NCBI GenBank assembly: GCA_002633005.1
Contig: NMRA01000549.1
Span: forward strand, 141,062 to 205,061
DNA: 64,000 nucleotides
Direction of reading: 5' to 3'
DNA from: Phoronis australis
Lineage: Eukaryota > Phoronida > Phoronidae
Position numbers and translations under genes: made by a program. Below the pieces are notes generated by a model, which was given only the letters and a program-made list of their open reading frames with translations, did not search any database and was not told where the DNA came from. Shown here one piece after another: positions 1 to 11,390 of this stretch. Position 1 is the stretch's first letter. Every line of letters begins with the position of its first letter.

Positions 1-539
1 AGAGTGTGCAACCCCTAAACAAAAGCCACGTTTCTCGAGCAAAAGACAGACTTTAATCTATGGAGCGGCGATGTAAATTTGTACATATAGTTACCATTGC
101 ACATGATTCATCTTGCAGGTAATGACGTAGTCGCAAGTATTCAAAGCGGAATGGTCGATGGAGGTGGGTATAAAAAAATTGACGACCTGGGGTTGAGAAA
201 CTGACGTGGGAGGATATTTTTGGAATGAATAGGTGCCCCCTGGTTACTCTGAAGTCGAAGCTGAGAAAGGTAACTTGCATCGCATTTAACGTAGCTAACG
301 TTCACCTTTCACACGGTCACTAAAAAAGAAAACCCAAGAAAACTTAATTTTATCGATTGATAGTTCAAGTTCGAAGATGGTAGACGTGAAGGTAACCCAC
401 TGCAGACGAAATTTGAAAATGACAAACAGTGACGCTTGTGGCGAGGAAACGTCATTGCAGTAAAGATTAAAGCAGCTATAAACCCGGGGAATGACTTCCA
501 ACAATACTGACTCAGCTAAGAAAAATCTTATATTTTAGT
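1..539. other. No gene seen
   Basis: Open frames here are short (at most about 75 codons), overlap on both strands and match no family I recognise. Nothing else is supported. Confidence 0.5.
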
Positions 540-737
540 AAATTTTTGGTTAAAACTTAAATTTGTCTCAAGACTGTTTCAAGAATGAGATCTAAAGTTT
601 GGCTTAAGTTTTTTGTATAAGTTTTGATTTAATTGTGATTTTCTTACAGGATGTGGAAGTTTCAAAGTTTCCAAGTAAAGACAAATCTAAGACTTAAGTC
701 AAAAATGAACTTAAGTCAGTTTCTTGGAACGGGCCCT
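540..737. repeat. Repeat end with TTCTTGGAACGGGCCC terminus
   Basis: The stretch is rich in ACTTAAGT and AAATCTAAG motifs and ends in TCTTGGAACGGGCCC. A similar block lies at about 60361-60440, where AAGATTTGTCTTAGCTAAGTCAG is followed by TCTTGGAACAGGCCC. The shared terminus suggests two remnants of a short interspersed element. No opposite terminus was found for either copy, so the class is unknown. Confidence 0.35.
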
Positions 738-766
738 TGCAGTCTGTCACAAATAACTGTTACACC

Positions 767-1049
767 TTTTTGTTTAGATCACTTACTACAGTGAAATTGG
801 TCTAAAATTGTTCTGTAGTCAATGTAGGCGAGATTCTAGGCGTGGAAAGAACTGAGTAGCAGTTCGTTACTGTTTGAGACAAGGCTCTACAAGATGTCTT
901 ATCACGTGGTGTCATATTATTCGCCGAACATGGTCTCGAGCAATAACGGTGAGCTGCGAGTTCCTTGGAAGATCAAAAATTACTTCGGCATCTGAATATG
1001 AAACAAGCTGAAATCATTTGTACAGGGTCAAGTGGTCTAAATCAAAACA
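767..1049. mobile_element. Family A short inverted-repeat element, copy 1
   Basis: The left end reads TTTTTGTTTAGATCACTTACT and the right end AGTGGTCTAAATCAAAAC, which are imperfect inverted repeats. The interior carries a GAACTGA..AGTTCGTTACTG block followed by a GGTCTCGAGCAATAACGG block. The same order of blocks recurs at 12911-13473, 19290-19797, 32061-32330, 44377-44546 and partly at 61227-61370. No coding capacity is visible. It is best read as a non-autonomous DNA transposon; the superfamily is unassigned. Confidence 0.55.
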
Positions 1050-1180
1050 GAACGTGGATTTGTTGCCGCTTTAATAGGTATTTGAACGCTCAAACTTGGT
1101 TAATATTAACTATAGTTTGTAAAACAATGCCAGTGCACAGAATCTGGTTGTCAGTGTTCTAAAATTTAACAAGTCTACAC

Positions 1181-1336
1181 TGCGTGACGTTAAAAACAAC
1201 ACGCTTGCAAACATGGAAGGCACTTTGTTCAGCATTGCATGACATTACAAAGAACACAATTGCAAACAAAGGATACGCTTGAAAACATAGATGGCAATTT
1301 GTTCAGCATTGCGTGACGTCACAAAGATGGATAGCA
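1181..1336. repeat. Tandem repeat, 74-bp period, about 2 copies
   Basis: The unit beginning ACGCTTGCAAACATGGAAGG at 1201 recurs at 1275 as ACGCTTGAAAACATAGATGG. Both units contain TTTGTTCAGCATTGC followed by a GACATTAC/GACGTCAC step. A partial unit lies to the left (CTGCGTGACGTTAAAAACAAC). Confidence 0.7.
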
Positions 1337-2279
1337 ACTTTGTGTATATACATGTATTATACCCTATGACAACTTTCCTCGAAGGATAAATTTGTTCATT
1401 TGTTTAGGTACTCTCGGTTAAGGTTTTGGTACAAGCAAATGACATTCTACTGCAACATAAGAATTACTTAGATCTGTCAATTATTGCATGCATTTTTCCT
1501 GTCACTCCAAAATACGTCATTAGGTCACAGTGGCTTATAAAGTAACTTGTGTGAGCATTTCATGGGTCATATTTGTGTTGCTGTTCCTTTATGTAACAAA
1601 CCAATGCATGTTAGGAACGTGGAAAATTCCCATCTTTAAACTTTTACATTTCGTGGAATTTGACCTTTAAATTTGGCTAATCATTCAAACTGGACATGGA
1701 AGAGCATGTCTGGAAACATAAATAGATGTCCATCAGGGGTGATAGCAATATTCCCATGGGTTGCATTGAGTCATAAAGGCAACAACGTTTATGTTTTATT
1801 CAATTAAAATGCCATTTCAGGGTACATTTTTTTAATTTGTGGGCGCCACCTTCTGATGAAACTTGGAATTACCATTCCAAACATTCAACTGTTGTTGAAG
1901 CTTAACCTGAAATGCATTAACCAAATTGGCAATATCATCAGTCAATTTTACCGCACATATATCAATCTTTCATAAGTGTGATTGTGCATGAATTTCAATA
2001 AATTTCCCATTATGATTATTGAATATTCACTATCTTCGATATACCTGCTTTTTTAAGACCGTACACAACTTCTATGTCACTTGGTAAATAACGGGAATTT
2101 TTTATTTAACAATGTTAAATTGGACCCTAAAAGAATGGACTCGTGTACTGCTGGTCTGTCAAAAAGAACATTCTTCAAATTCTAAAATGTTTTAAAGTAC
2201 TGCATTGATGAATTGAATTTTGTTAGATGAAAAACCGTTATTAGATATTAAATTGATTACAGTGTCTACACTAAGTGAA
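1337..2279. other. AT-rich sequence, no gene seen
   Basis: No open frame of interest, no inverted repeat and no recognisable RNA gene were found in this AT-rich stretch. Confidence 0.5.
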
Positions 2280-2577
2280 GGAAGAGATCGTCCCGAAAAC
2301 TCCGGACTCTGTATTCTCTGTCCTTAAATTTTCGGCTCCTGTACCCCTCCAGCCCCTAAATCCCCCCCCCCCTACGTCTCCGGCCCTATGTTACCCGTCC
2401 CTAATTTCCGGCCCCAGTATCTCAATCCCTAAATCTCTGGCTGGTCCCTGCATTCCCCCGTCGCACTGCTTCCTTGTTGAAATTCTTATCCTGATAATAC
2501 CCGTCTCCTTTTTCCTCCAACCCTACATGTTTCATCGGATCGGTGTCCCAATGGCCCGGTATCCCCAAGTCTAACCT
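2280..2577. repeat. Degenerate C-rich minisatellite, roughly 29-bp period
   Basis: Units of the form CCGGCCCTGTATCCCCAGTCCCTAAATCT, much diverged, repeat about eight times and include an 11-base C run at 2362-2372. The plus strand is open for about 99 codons and would give a proline-rich peptide. That follows from the T/C-rich repeat rather than from a gene, and no domain is visible. Confidence 0.6.
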
Positions 2578-3068
2578 TTCCTCTACAAGTTGATTCAATT
2601 TCGGCGTTGGTTTGCAATGACCTGAGCAAGCGTGTTGAAAGGATCTCTAAAAAACAAGTACACCTTTCAGAGAAAAAAATGCATCAGTTGGCGTGTTTGT
2701 GCTGGTGCTATCAGTGCAGGACGACGCTTAGAATTAAGTAAAATTATCAATCACTGATGACAGATAATTCCACTCTGCTTTGCCTTGGACACATTTCAGG
2801 TTGGCTTTTTGATAACGCGATGAACTCATAATCAATCTACATGAGACGGAAGAGGCCGCCGCGGTTACGTTTGTTTGCAAAACTCAAACAAAAGTCATTA
2901 TTGAATATTCGCTACACGTCAATTGCTTTTCAGCGGTATATGTTTTTGTCAAAGGAAGAACATTTACAAAATTATGGTCAGAAGACTCTTTTATTGCCGA
3001 ACAGATATTTCTTGATGCAGACTTAAAGAGACGACTAACACAAAACGTCAACTTTGATGTCAAAATTG

Positions 3069-3403
3069 AAAGTTGCATTTCCCCCTGTTTAGGTGGTTCA
3101 AGAACGAAAATTGAGACCTTCTACTCTAATAAAATTGGTCTCGTAATATTCTATAGCGTTAATGGGTTTTATTTCCGTTAACAGCAAGAACATCAAAACC
3201 ATCAACGACTTAAGAAAAGGTTTCAAAATTTACTGGGGTTGGTCAATCAATTTTGAAAATTCGAAAATGGCGCGTGACTTCAGCTGGAACGGAAGTAGAA
3301 TCCAGTCACTCTAAGGAACATTATGATAGATTTTATGAGAGTTACAAGGTTGAATTGATGTTCGTTCGTCAGCCATCTAAACATGGCAAAATGGAGCTTT
3401 AAG
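3069..3403. mobile_element. Family B inverted-repeat element, copy 1
   Basis: The left end (GAAAGTTGCATTTCCCCCTGTTTAGG) is an inverted match to the right end (CCATCTAAACATGGCAAAATGGAGCTTTAA). Just inside the right end lies a block GGAAGTAGAATCC..TTATGATAGATTTTATGAGAG shared with copies 3672-3983 and 13027-13357. The TIRs are about 40 bp and imperfect, and the length is about 330 bp. No open frame is conserved between copies. This fits a MITE; the superfamily is not determined. Confidence 0.55.
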
Positions 3404-3671
3404 TTGAAATGATGATTCATTATTTTAATGGTTAACATTTTGTATTTTAAAGAAGTTGTTAACTTGTTGCTGTAAAGGTAAACGTACTGTTTCCAAATCC
3501 GCGTAGCTTTGGTTCAACGCGTATCTATTCTAAAAGGATTATTTAAATCTATCTTTTTGGAAGTGTGGAACATGTTTCAGAAGTTGTAAGAGCATGCGCA
3601 GAGATTGATTAGAATATGACTGGACATGATAATGATAAACTTGAAACAGTGAACAAGGACGGTTGAGAAAA

Positions 3672-3983
3672 ATGAAGGTTACACGCTTAGCTGGCTAAAA
3701 AATGAAAATCGAATTAGGCCCCGTTCATATCAGTCTAATATGCCTTACCATGATTCTATGCCCCTTTCCAACTCAAGTCACAGGCAATGCGTGTACGGGT
3801 TATTGCGAAACGTAAACTCTGAAGCGTTTTGTTGAGTTGCTGATAGTTTTGATTTTCTTGTTGGTACCGGAAGTAGAATCCTGTCACGGCAAGGGATTTT
3901 TATAAGATCTATTTTATGAGAGTAAAATGCCTAATTCGATTTTCGTTTTTTAGCCAGCTAAATAGGACGAGATGCAGCTTTAA
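3672..3983. mobile_element. Family B inverted-repeat element, copy 3
   Basis: The left end (AGCTGGCTAAAAAATGAAAATCGAATTAGG) is nearly the exact inverted match of the right end (CCTAATTCGATTTTCGTTTTTTAGCCAGCT), followed outward by AAATAGGACGAGATGCAGCTTTAA. The inner block CCGGAAGTAGAATCCTGTCACG matches copy 1. The outermost dozen bases on the left are diverged. Confidence 0.6.
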
Positions 3984-4171
3984 CACTGTTTGTATTGGAT
4001 ATCAACAGAAAGCTGGAGATTTCCTGCTTGTGTCATTCAGTCATTGATCAGAATGTTTTGAGCATGAGTTTATGAATATTACCAAAAATCATGTAGCAGT
4101 TGCTGTATGTTGCTTTGCTAACCAAACTTTTATGACATATCTTCTGACACAGAATTCACAAAGCAAAGTAG

Positions 4172-4186
4172 CCCCCCCCCCCCCCC
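4172..4186. repeat. Poly-C tract, 15 bases
   Basis: An uninterrupted run of 15 C residues, in isolation. Confidence 0.9.
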
Positions 4187-4373
4187 GACAATGATCAGGG
4201 GCTGTAAAGGCTGGAGCTGCGGCCCGTGGCCTGTATTTTAACAACTAAACCTAATTTATGAGTAAAATGTGTGCTTTAAATAGAAATTGTCTCTTCTAAG
4301 ATGGAAACAACCGAACCATGATTCATAACACGAGGCTGTCTGTTTTGAACGCCCATTTTTCATCATTCGAAGG

Positions 4374-4562
4374 TTAGTGGTTGATGCTGACTTCGATCAG
4401 AAGTAACATCCAGACATATATCTCTTCCTTGGATTCAGATAAATCATTTTTTACAGTTCGCGGTAAATGGTGTTTTTCAATCGCCTGAACTGCCCTTGAG
4501 CGATGTTGGCGGGCGTGTTCGTCAAAGTTCCCGCGTTCGTCAAGCGTATCTGGTTGACCCAT
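4374..4562 (-). CDS. Unrecognised 62-codon frame, possible first coding exon
   Basis: A minus-strand frame opens with ATG in a good metazoan initiation context (AAGAAAATGGG) and encodes a charged peptide beginning MGQPDTLDERGNF. It is rich in E, K, R and H and has no stop for 62 codons. It matches no family I recognise, and no strong GTAAGT-type donor lies near its end. Upstream on the same strand (ATG at 4711) a 36-codon frame begins MAAWRILGDSRE and reaches a stop just beside a GTAAGG site. This may be a 5' exon region of a host gene, but chance cannot be excluded. Confidence 0.2.
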   Translation of the reverse strand: MGQPDTLDERGNFDEHARQHRSRAVQAIEKHHLPRTVKNDLSESKEEIYVWMLLLIEVSINH

Positions 4563-4719
4563 TTTCTTGGTCTGAGTCAATAATATTTTTATGGAATTCC
4601 TTACAAAGATGGAGGATCCTTGAAAACCTGAATTTTCCACACATTGCGTTCGTATCCCTTGTTACTGGTTAGTGGTTCACGTGAATCCCCTAGAATTCTC
4701 CAGGCGGCCATGTTGCTTG

Positions 4720-6776
4720 GAGATTGAAACTAACGCTTCTTGACGTGCGCCTGGTGTGAAACTATAATGACTTGCGAGTTATTCTAAACCATAGAATTCA
4801 AATCCATTTAAGAACAGTTAGTGGCCGAAGTAAAATTTTGATTTAAATAAAGGGTGAGGTTATTGCTCCGTAATTTAATCTGATTTGGCCCGCATCTATA
4901 CATGTAGTTGTGATGCACTAATTAGTTGAAACAATTTTAACATGTGTTCATCACCATGTGTTCCCGTTAAATTGTCTTAGAGTGTCAAGTCTGTTAGTCT
5001 GAGCTATCCAGAGTTCCAAATATGTAAATAACATTAATTAGGTGAAAACATTCCTAGGTTTGTGGCAACAACCCCATCTAAACTCACGGAATCTAATGGC
5101 TAATTTATTTGACCCAGCCACATGTTAATATTGGCGAATAGTAGTATAGCCGTGTCGTGACTACACTAGTGAGGACTAGCTGATTCCAATGGGTCTTCTG
5201 ACTCGTGATTCGCTGTAACTTAGCAACGAAGGTTGGTCCTCCAAAAAGGGCTCGGTGTAGTCACCTTAACAATATCAATATAACTTGTTACTTTTTGACG
5301 ACCCACTAACTTTTACCTCGCTTATGCCGCTCGGTAACTATTGGCAACATATCCATAATGTCTCTCTCCGCTGGTGTTAGTTCGCAACAAACCGTTATCT
5401 TACATACTGTAGGCCTACAACTGTCTTGGTATTGAGCCTCTTAAGAAACGGTTAGGCTCCAAATTTACAATTTTACAAAATAATAACAAAATGCAAACAA
5501 ACACACTTTCTTTAATGTATTTTCCACAGCTTTTGGAGATGCAAGAATAGAAGGCTATCATGCTACTCAAGTTTCCAAATACGGAAGCCAATACAGTGGC
5601 GACCTGAATGTCGACACGAGTTAGTCCACGGCTTCTTCCACCATATTGAATATATAATTAGACATGCTAAGCAAACTAATCCACGTGCGTTTCCACGTAA
5701 GTGGACGGGAGAGCAAAGCCTGGTGAAACCAGTATTTTTCGCAAGATGTCCGCTAGATTTTCAAAAGGTTACATTCAGTACTTAAACACTTTGGTGGCGC
5801 TACGAAACATGATTTTTGTGCATTGTTGACTAGGACGCAATGTTTCAATTTTAAAATGTCGATGATATTCGTAAAAATACGGTAATGTTGGCCACGTTTT
5901 CACGAAGTCCAACCCAGGGTCACATTGATACTGTTAGTTACAAATCTATAAATTATTGCAACTAAAGCCTTAAAGTAATCTGTTCTCTAAAATCAATAAA
6001 AATGTTCATATGTTTTATAAATTAGCCGGTGTCGTGACACAACGACTCCTTTGCGGCTTTGCGCCAAATTGTTTGCCCTTGAGTCCTTAAAATTTGAATT
6101 TTATTATTGAGTACATCGGATTTTTAACTCCTCCAAGGGTGGAAATCAATAGTTTTAGCAAAGTTTGAATTTTAGTTGTGTTCATTTACCTCTGCCATTT
6201 CATAACGAACGGTGGCGAGGTTTGGTTGGGCATTTTGAATTTTGTATTGAGTGTGAAGGCTACAAATGGCATTTACTTGATTTTTTAGTCTCTTCTGATT
6301 GAAAGAATCCCATCTGTTGACCCTTGGGCAAGTCGTGGCCTTCATTAAGTTTCTTAAACTTTTTATAGAAGCGCGCCGTTATTTGAACGTTAGCAGGAAG
6401 TGGAGGTAGCCTTGAGACACTCGGGATTTATAACAAATTTGGCCACTACATACTTTTCGCCTGATTTCTGTGCTCGGGGCCATTTTGGTAGTCTGAATGA
6501 GCTCTTTCAGTTTATAGTTATCGCATGTGGACGACGGCTTTGGGGTGAAAACTGCCGCTTTGGTGTATTTTAGGCCGTTTTTAGGTATCCCGCTGCACCT
6601 GTGGTCGCAAAAATGGAAAATTATTTGGAATCATTTTTATTGAACTAAAATGTTTCTGTATTCTTTGGCCCTGAATACTCTTCATGTTTTCAGAGAAGTG
6701 GTGCTGCGTGAACCGGACTTATTAAGCCCAAAACCAGCACTGTTGATTGCTACCTAATACAATTCCAACCGTGGAC
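4720..6776. other. No gene seen
   Basis: About 2 kb of unique-looking AT-rich sequence, without open frames above background, tandem repeats or inverted repeats that I could pair. Confidence 0.45.
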
Positions 6777-6833
6777 CATGGGCGGTGCAGCACTGAGAAA
6801 AGCCACCAACCGCCTGATGGTGTGCCGCCCATG
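6777..6833 (-). mobile_element. Family C hairpin MITE, copy 1
   Basis: A 57-bp element with termini CATGGGCGGTGCA and TGTGCCGCCCATG. It lies in the opposite orientation to the copies at 32373-32443 and 41385-41452. The bases flanking it are TGGAC on the left and TAGAC on the right, a 4/5 match to the 5-bp target duplication seen at the other copies. It is too short to encode anything. Confidence 0.65.
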
Positions 6834-8700
6834 TAGACTCGTGTGTTTTATGCTCAGTGCTTCCGCATTCAGTTAGAGTTAGTCCGGACAAGTTTGCGGT
6901 AGGAACTCATGATATTTTAGATCACTGTGATAACCCACCGTACCATATTGTCACCTTCCTCACTAACATTCCATCGTCCGATCTACTCTTAGGACCGGAC
7001 CGTCCAATCCAATAAAAACTGTTGAGGATTTGTGCAAGACATCTTCACAATATTTTACCGGCTAGGCCGCCTACTGCATCAATATTGACATCAATTATCA
7101 AAAGGACGGCTAATAAATAGTTTGTCAGCATGAAAAAGTCACGTCTGTCAGTTATGGCGACATGAAGTGAGCGACAGTGGTTATCTAGTCCACTGAGGAA
7201 CTGTCAATCATACATGGGCTTCATGGAGATTTTCAACATTTTCTTATTACTTTTACTTTTACTTTGGTAATCAACACAATCGTCTTAAGATAAACATTAC
7301 ATAACTATGATCGTATTACAAACATACACAGAAAACGATCCTTCCTATAACGTGCTAACAGCACAATATCTACAGAGTGTGAATTGCCCTTATTTACAAT
7401 CTGATCCATAAGTCGGAAGAATTAATTAATTTGTGTACATAATTAGATCAACCTATGCCTACAAAAAGTAGGACGTTTACGAATTTTATCAAATTAATAA
7501 AACGTATGGTATTTTCGTTGCACATTAGTAGTTGTTGATTTGAAATAAAGGCATGTATTTGGCTATATACCAACTTATCCATCCATACATTCATATGTCT
7601 ATCAGTCAGAATATCCGCTTATTTTCTACCCATCGTTGACGACTCCGATCCGAGTATTTTCCAGCAAAAATATTTTGTTACTTAAGCCAAGTGTTATACT
7701 ATCACGCGTTACGGTAGGACGAGTGAAGGAATAAATATATTGAAATCTTGCTTACTTGCACAAAGTTGTCAGACGAAGTTGCTGGCATGGAGAGAGTGGC
7801 CATCTATTAATTGCTTCGATAAAACAATGGCAGAGGGCGCTCATAATTGCCGCGTTTACACAATCCGCGTTTAGTTCGCAAGAAGTGTTCAGAAGGTTCC
7901 AGTCACCCTGTTGCAAACTTAGAGATCGAGTAGAACGAGACCGCAGTCGATAAACCAGCTCCAGTGTCCCTTTTGTTCACACCGTGTCATATATTTCAGC
8001 ACAGTCCTTGATCGTTTTTAATACTAGCATTTTGGCAGCGTTCCAGCTGTTTTTCCGACACTCGTTGCGTTTACTCCAATTTATGGTAAAGAGGTCCTAA
8101 TTGAATTGATAAGATAGTCTATTTCTTCAAATTTTCACAATTATGAAGTCAAGCACTCTTACAGTAGATGTTACATTGGCAAATGTCTAAGCACAACTCG
8201 ATACGCCTTTCCAAACTGAAAAACACGAGCTGCTCAATGGAATACATCCGTCAAGCGCGAAATTGACACACTTCCGAAAAAATGCTGATAAGCGGCCTTG
8301 AACAATTTTAATCGCAGCACAGGCTTCAGCGTGTGTTCGCAAAAGAGAGGCAAATTTAGTTATAAAGTTTCGGGTATCTGGTTCAAGTAGAAAAAATATT
8401 AGCAAAAATGTGAGCCTGATTCGAGAGAATCACCCAGAATAATTTGCACTGATAATTCAGACGCAAAATTTATATCGTCACCTTTTACTTTCCGAGAAAT
8501 TTGAAAGTTTTTATGGAATAGAAGCAACAAAGAGAACATTTCAGGCCACAAGTAAATACCGCATCCACTTTAAAGTGGGATTTCCTCCTTATCCTAGACA
8601 TAAACAGATTACAAATAAAACTGCTTCCGAATTGTCCTCGTCATGAAAGGAATTGGTCTCCTAACATTAACGTGAATTGGGAGACCACACATGTAATTGT
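6834..8700. other. No gene seen
   Basis: Unique-looking sequence. A 65-codon plus-strand frame at 7756-7953 and a 72-codon minus-strand frame at 8187-8405 show no recognisable domain and no initiation or splice context that raises them above chance. Confidence 0.4.
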
Positions 8701-8708
8701 TATTTCTG

Positions 8709-9436
8709 ACATGACCTGGAATGTGTTACGACACGACTGGTTAATAACACCGAGTACGTAATTTTTTTTGATATTTCACGGGCGAATCACAAAGTAGTGC
8801 AAACTAGAAATCCATACACCTTACAGTTTATCGTCTGCAAGACACCTAATACCAACAACCAAACAATGCCGGATTCCGTGAAGATGATAAGGTTATGATT
8901 GACAAATCGAGTGTCGCAACTGTGCGTAATCCCAGTTGGAAGGACATGTAAACAAATTCTTAAACGGACCCATCTTCGGCGGCGAATTCCATAGCCACGT
9001 TCATTCAAACAGAGGCGAACACCAACTCAAGAAACTACGTGGTGAGACGGTCTACCTGTGGTGTTTCAAGGTCAATTCAGTGCTCACACGCGGGGAAGAC
9101 CTGCTGACTGTTATTTATTAACATTTGTGAAGTTTTAAAATTACATCTTAATGAGTATTTATTAGATTCTAACTTGAACATTTGTTACAAAAGCTAAATG
9201 CTATTTACAATTGTTAAGTTTAAAAAAAAAGTTACTGAGGTTACTTTACTTTGCGCAAGCGTGTTTTTAGAAAAGCTCCGTCATGCGGTTGAAAGTTTTA
9301 GACACGTCGAGTTTTTCGGTGAAAAGATTGTTTTTAAGGTTCATGTGAGAAAACGAATCCAAGCCGCGGGATTTTGACGAAATTTCCAAGAGGTTTTGCC
9401 CATGTCATAAATCTGAGACTCGTGTAGGATTCTCTA
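8709..9436 (+). mobile_element. Family D repeat, copy 1 (about 730 bp)
   Basis: Matches the reverse complement of 30905-31706 over nearly its whole length, for example TTACGACACGACTGGTTAATAACACCGA at one end and GACGAAATTTCCAAGAGGTTTTGCCCATGTCA at the other. Outside these limits the two loci diverge. No frame is conserved between copies. This copy has one arm of the terminal palindrome seen in copy 2. The element class is unknown; a non-autonomous DNA transposon is the simplest reading. Confidence 0.7.
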
Positions 9437-9748
9437 TATAGCGGCTCGTTTTAGAGCTGTTGGACAACTCTAGTCAGTATCGGTGGCCTTTGATACTTTT
9501 TATATGTCGATGTTTCCTGATTGCCCTGCATGAGGTCGGAAATCGTTTGGTATGTAGGAAAACTTTGAGCCAAGTTTTGTGTGCTTGGATAGCTTGATTG
9601 GGGATTCGCTGTTAACGTTATCGATTTTGCGGCCGAAAACGCATTTTGGAATTATTGTTGTTTGGGATACACTTAAATTTAACCAAAACTCTGCCAGATA
9701 TTGGTGATTTTTACAAGTTAAATAAAAATTCTCTGCTGTTTGTGATTT

Positions 9749-9812
9749 TGATGGGCAGCAGAGTGTTGGATTGTCATCGCGGGGGTTCCAGGTTCGATTA
9801 TAATGGGGTGAG
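9749..9812 (+). repeat. tRNA-derived SINE-like head
   Basis: The run GGGCAGCAGAGTGTTGGATTG resembles a tRNA 5' half with a decayed A box. It is followed about 30 bases later by GGTTCCAGGTTCGATTAT, which contains a B-box-like GGTTCGATT. There is no acceptor stem pairing, so this is not a tRNA gene. A short downstream body cannot be delimited from one copy. Confidence 0.35.
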
Positions 9813-9849
9813 ACTCGTCTCGGAAAATCATTTTTATCGCCGTTAATGT

Positions 9850-11390
9850 CCCTTTGAAGACGAAATGCCTCTCTATAGAAAATCGAGTATTTGCAATAGA
9901 CATACATGTACCTATTATTAGTTCAACATCAAAAACAGATAAGCTATCACTAAAACTCATTGGACACATTGCTATTTGACGGTCGTTTGCAAGATAAGTA
10001 ATATTCAGAGGCTCGTATCAAAACAGTTTTGTTGAACGTATTTCAGTTGAGCTTCAAATGCTCACATTGCTAAGTGCCTAGAGAACATACAATGAGGTTT
10101 TGACGCAGTTAATGCCAAAGATAATTTAAAAAATTATTATATCTAATATTCATTAAAAGGCTTTCAAACCAATGAATTTTATGCACCGACAAAAAGGCTA
10201 CGAGTTTCAAGGCATTAAGTAGGCAACTTGAATTGGGTTTTAATCAAATCCCCAAACATCGATTTGTGCACGAGTCGTGCTCCACCTTTCATCTTACATA
10301 TCTACTGATGTCTATATCCATATCTATATCTATAATATATATAGAATATTGAATTAACGGGAAATGCCGCCATTCACGTTTTTTACAATAATCAATTATG
10401 TCCAACAATGACACGTTGACGAAATGCACTTGGATGGTTTTATCGGTCTCCGCCATAACACTCGACAAAGCATATCACAGTGATGGTAATCGAAACATTT
10501 GATGGAGTTAGTTTGCATTTTGATGAATGAGTCAAGTGACCAATTTCACGTTTCATAAAAGGGCATTTGTCGGAATTCTGAAAAGAGAGATCTGGCACGG
10601 CGTATCTTCAAGAAGCAGTTTTTAAGATTTTTATGTTTCAAGCATCTTTATTTGAATATTCAATTTAATAACTAAACCGCAAGATTTTGAATCTTGGCCA
10701 GCATGGCTGCGTTAATTCAAGGTGTAAAAATACTCGGATCCTTTGACTGTTAAGACAACATGACGTCCCCCGTTGCATAACTCGCAAAGGCGACTTGCAA
10801 ACTACCACGCAAGACAAGAGCACACTTTTGTACCCATGTAGATACAAGGTCTATCAACGTCTGCCGCAGCGAACAAGTCGTAACCAATAGCGCTACACAA
10901 ACAAACCATAACCAATGACGATACAAAAATCAAGAAGCCATTTAGACACACTAATATGCCCTCACGCGCGGTTCGGACGTATGTCCATCAGACTATGAAA
11001 ACGCTATGTCGAACGTGCACCAAATGGACATACACGTGGACACTACAACAAAGTCCTCCTCACTGAGTCCATAGATATGTTTTACGATACATGTAGACTC
11101 GTATGTGCCATGTCTTAAAAGCCGTTTGCCCATCCAAACAGCAACAAAAATCGCCTTACATTAGGAATTCGCATACCCACGTTTTTCAAGCGAAGCACAC
11201 CACGAGCCATTTCAACACGGTATGTAAAGACCCAGTACCGAATAGCCGACTGTGCTATCAAAAAACGATGTAATAATACAGCCACTGTTGTTTACAATTC
11301 CATGAGGACTCCTCAGGTGAAAACAAAAGTGACAGAGAGCTGATGGATCTTCCGAGAGTAAAAAGTTAATGACATGGAAAGTTACAGTTC
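9850..11390. other. No gene seen; short TATATC simple repeat
   Basis: AT-rich sequence with a short (TATCTA)n-like stretch near 10312-10345. No other feature is supported. Confidence 0.45.

Noticed and set aside
2275-2574. 99-codon proline-rich plus-strand frame
   Set aside because: It runs through a C-rich degenerate tandem repeat; composition alone explains it.
9500-9907. 135-codon minus-strand frame
   Set aside because: It overlaps the tRNA-like SINE head and has no recognisable motif; an overlapping plus-strand frame is nearly as open.
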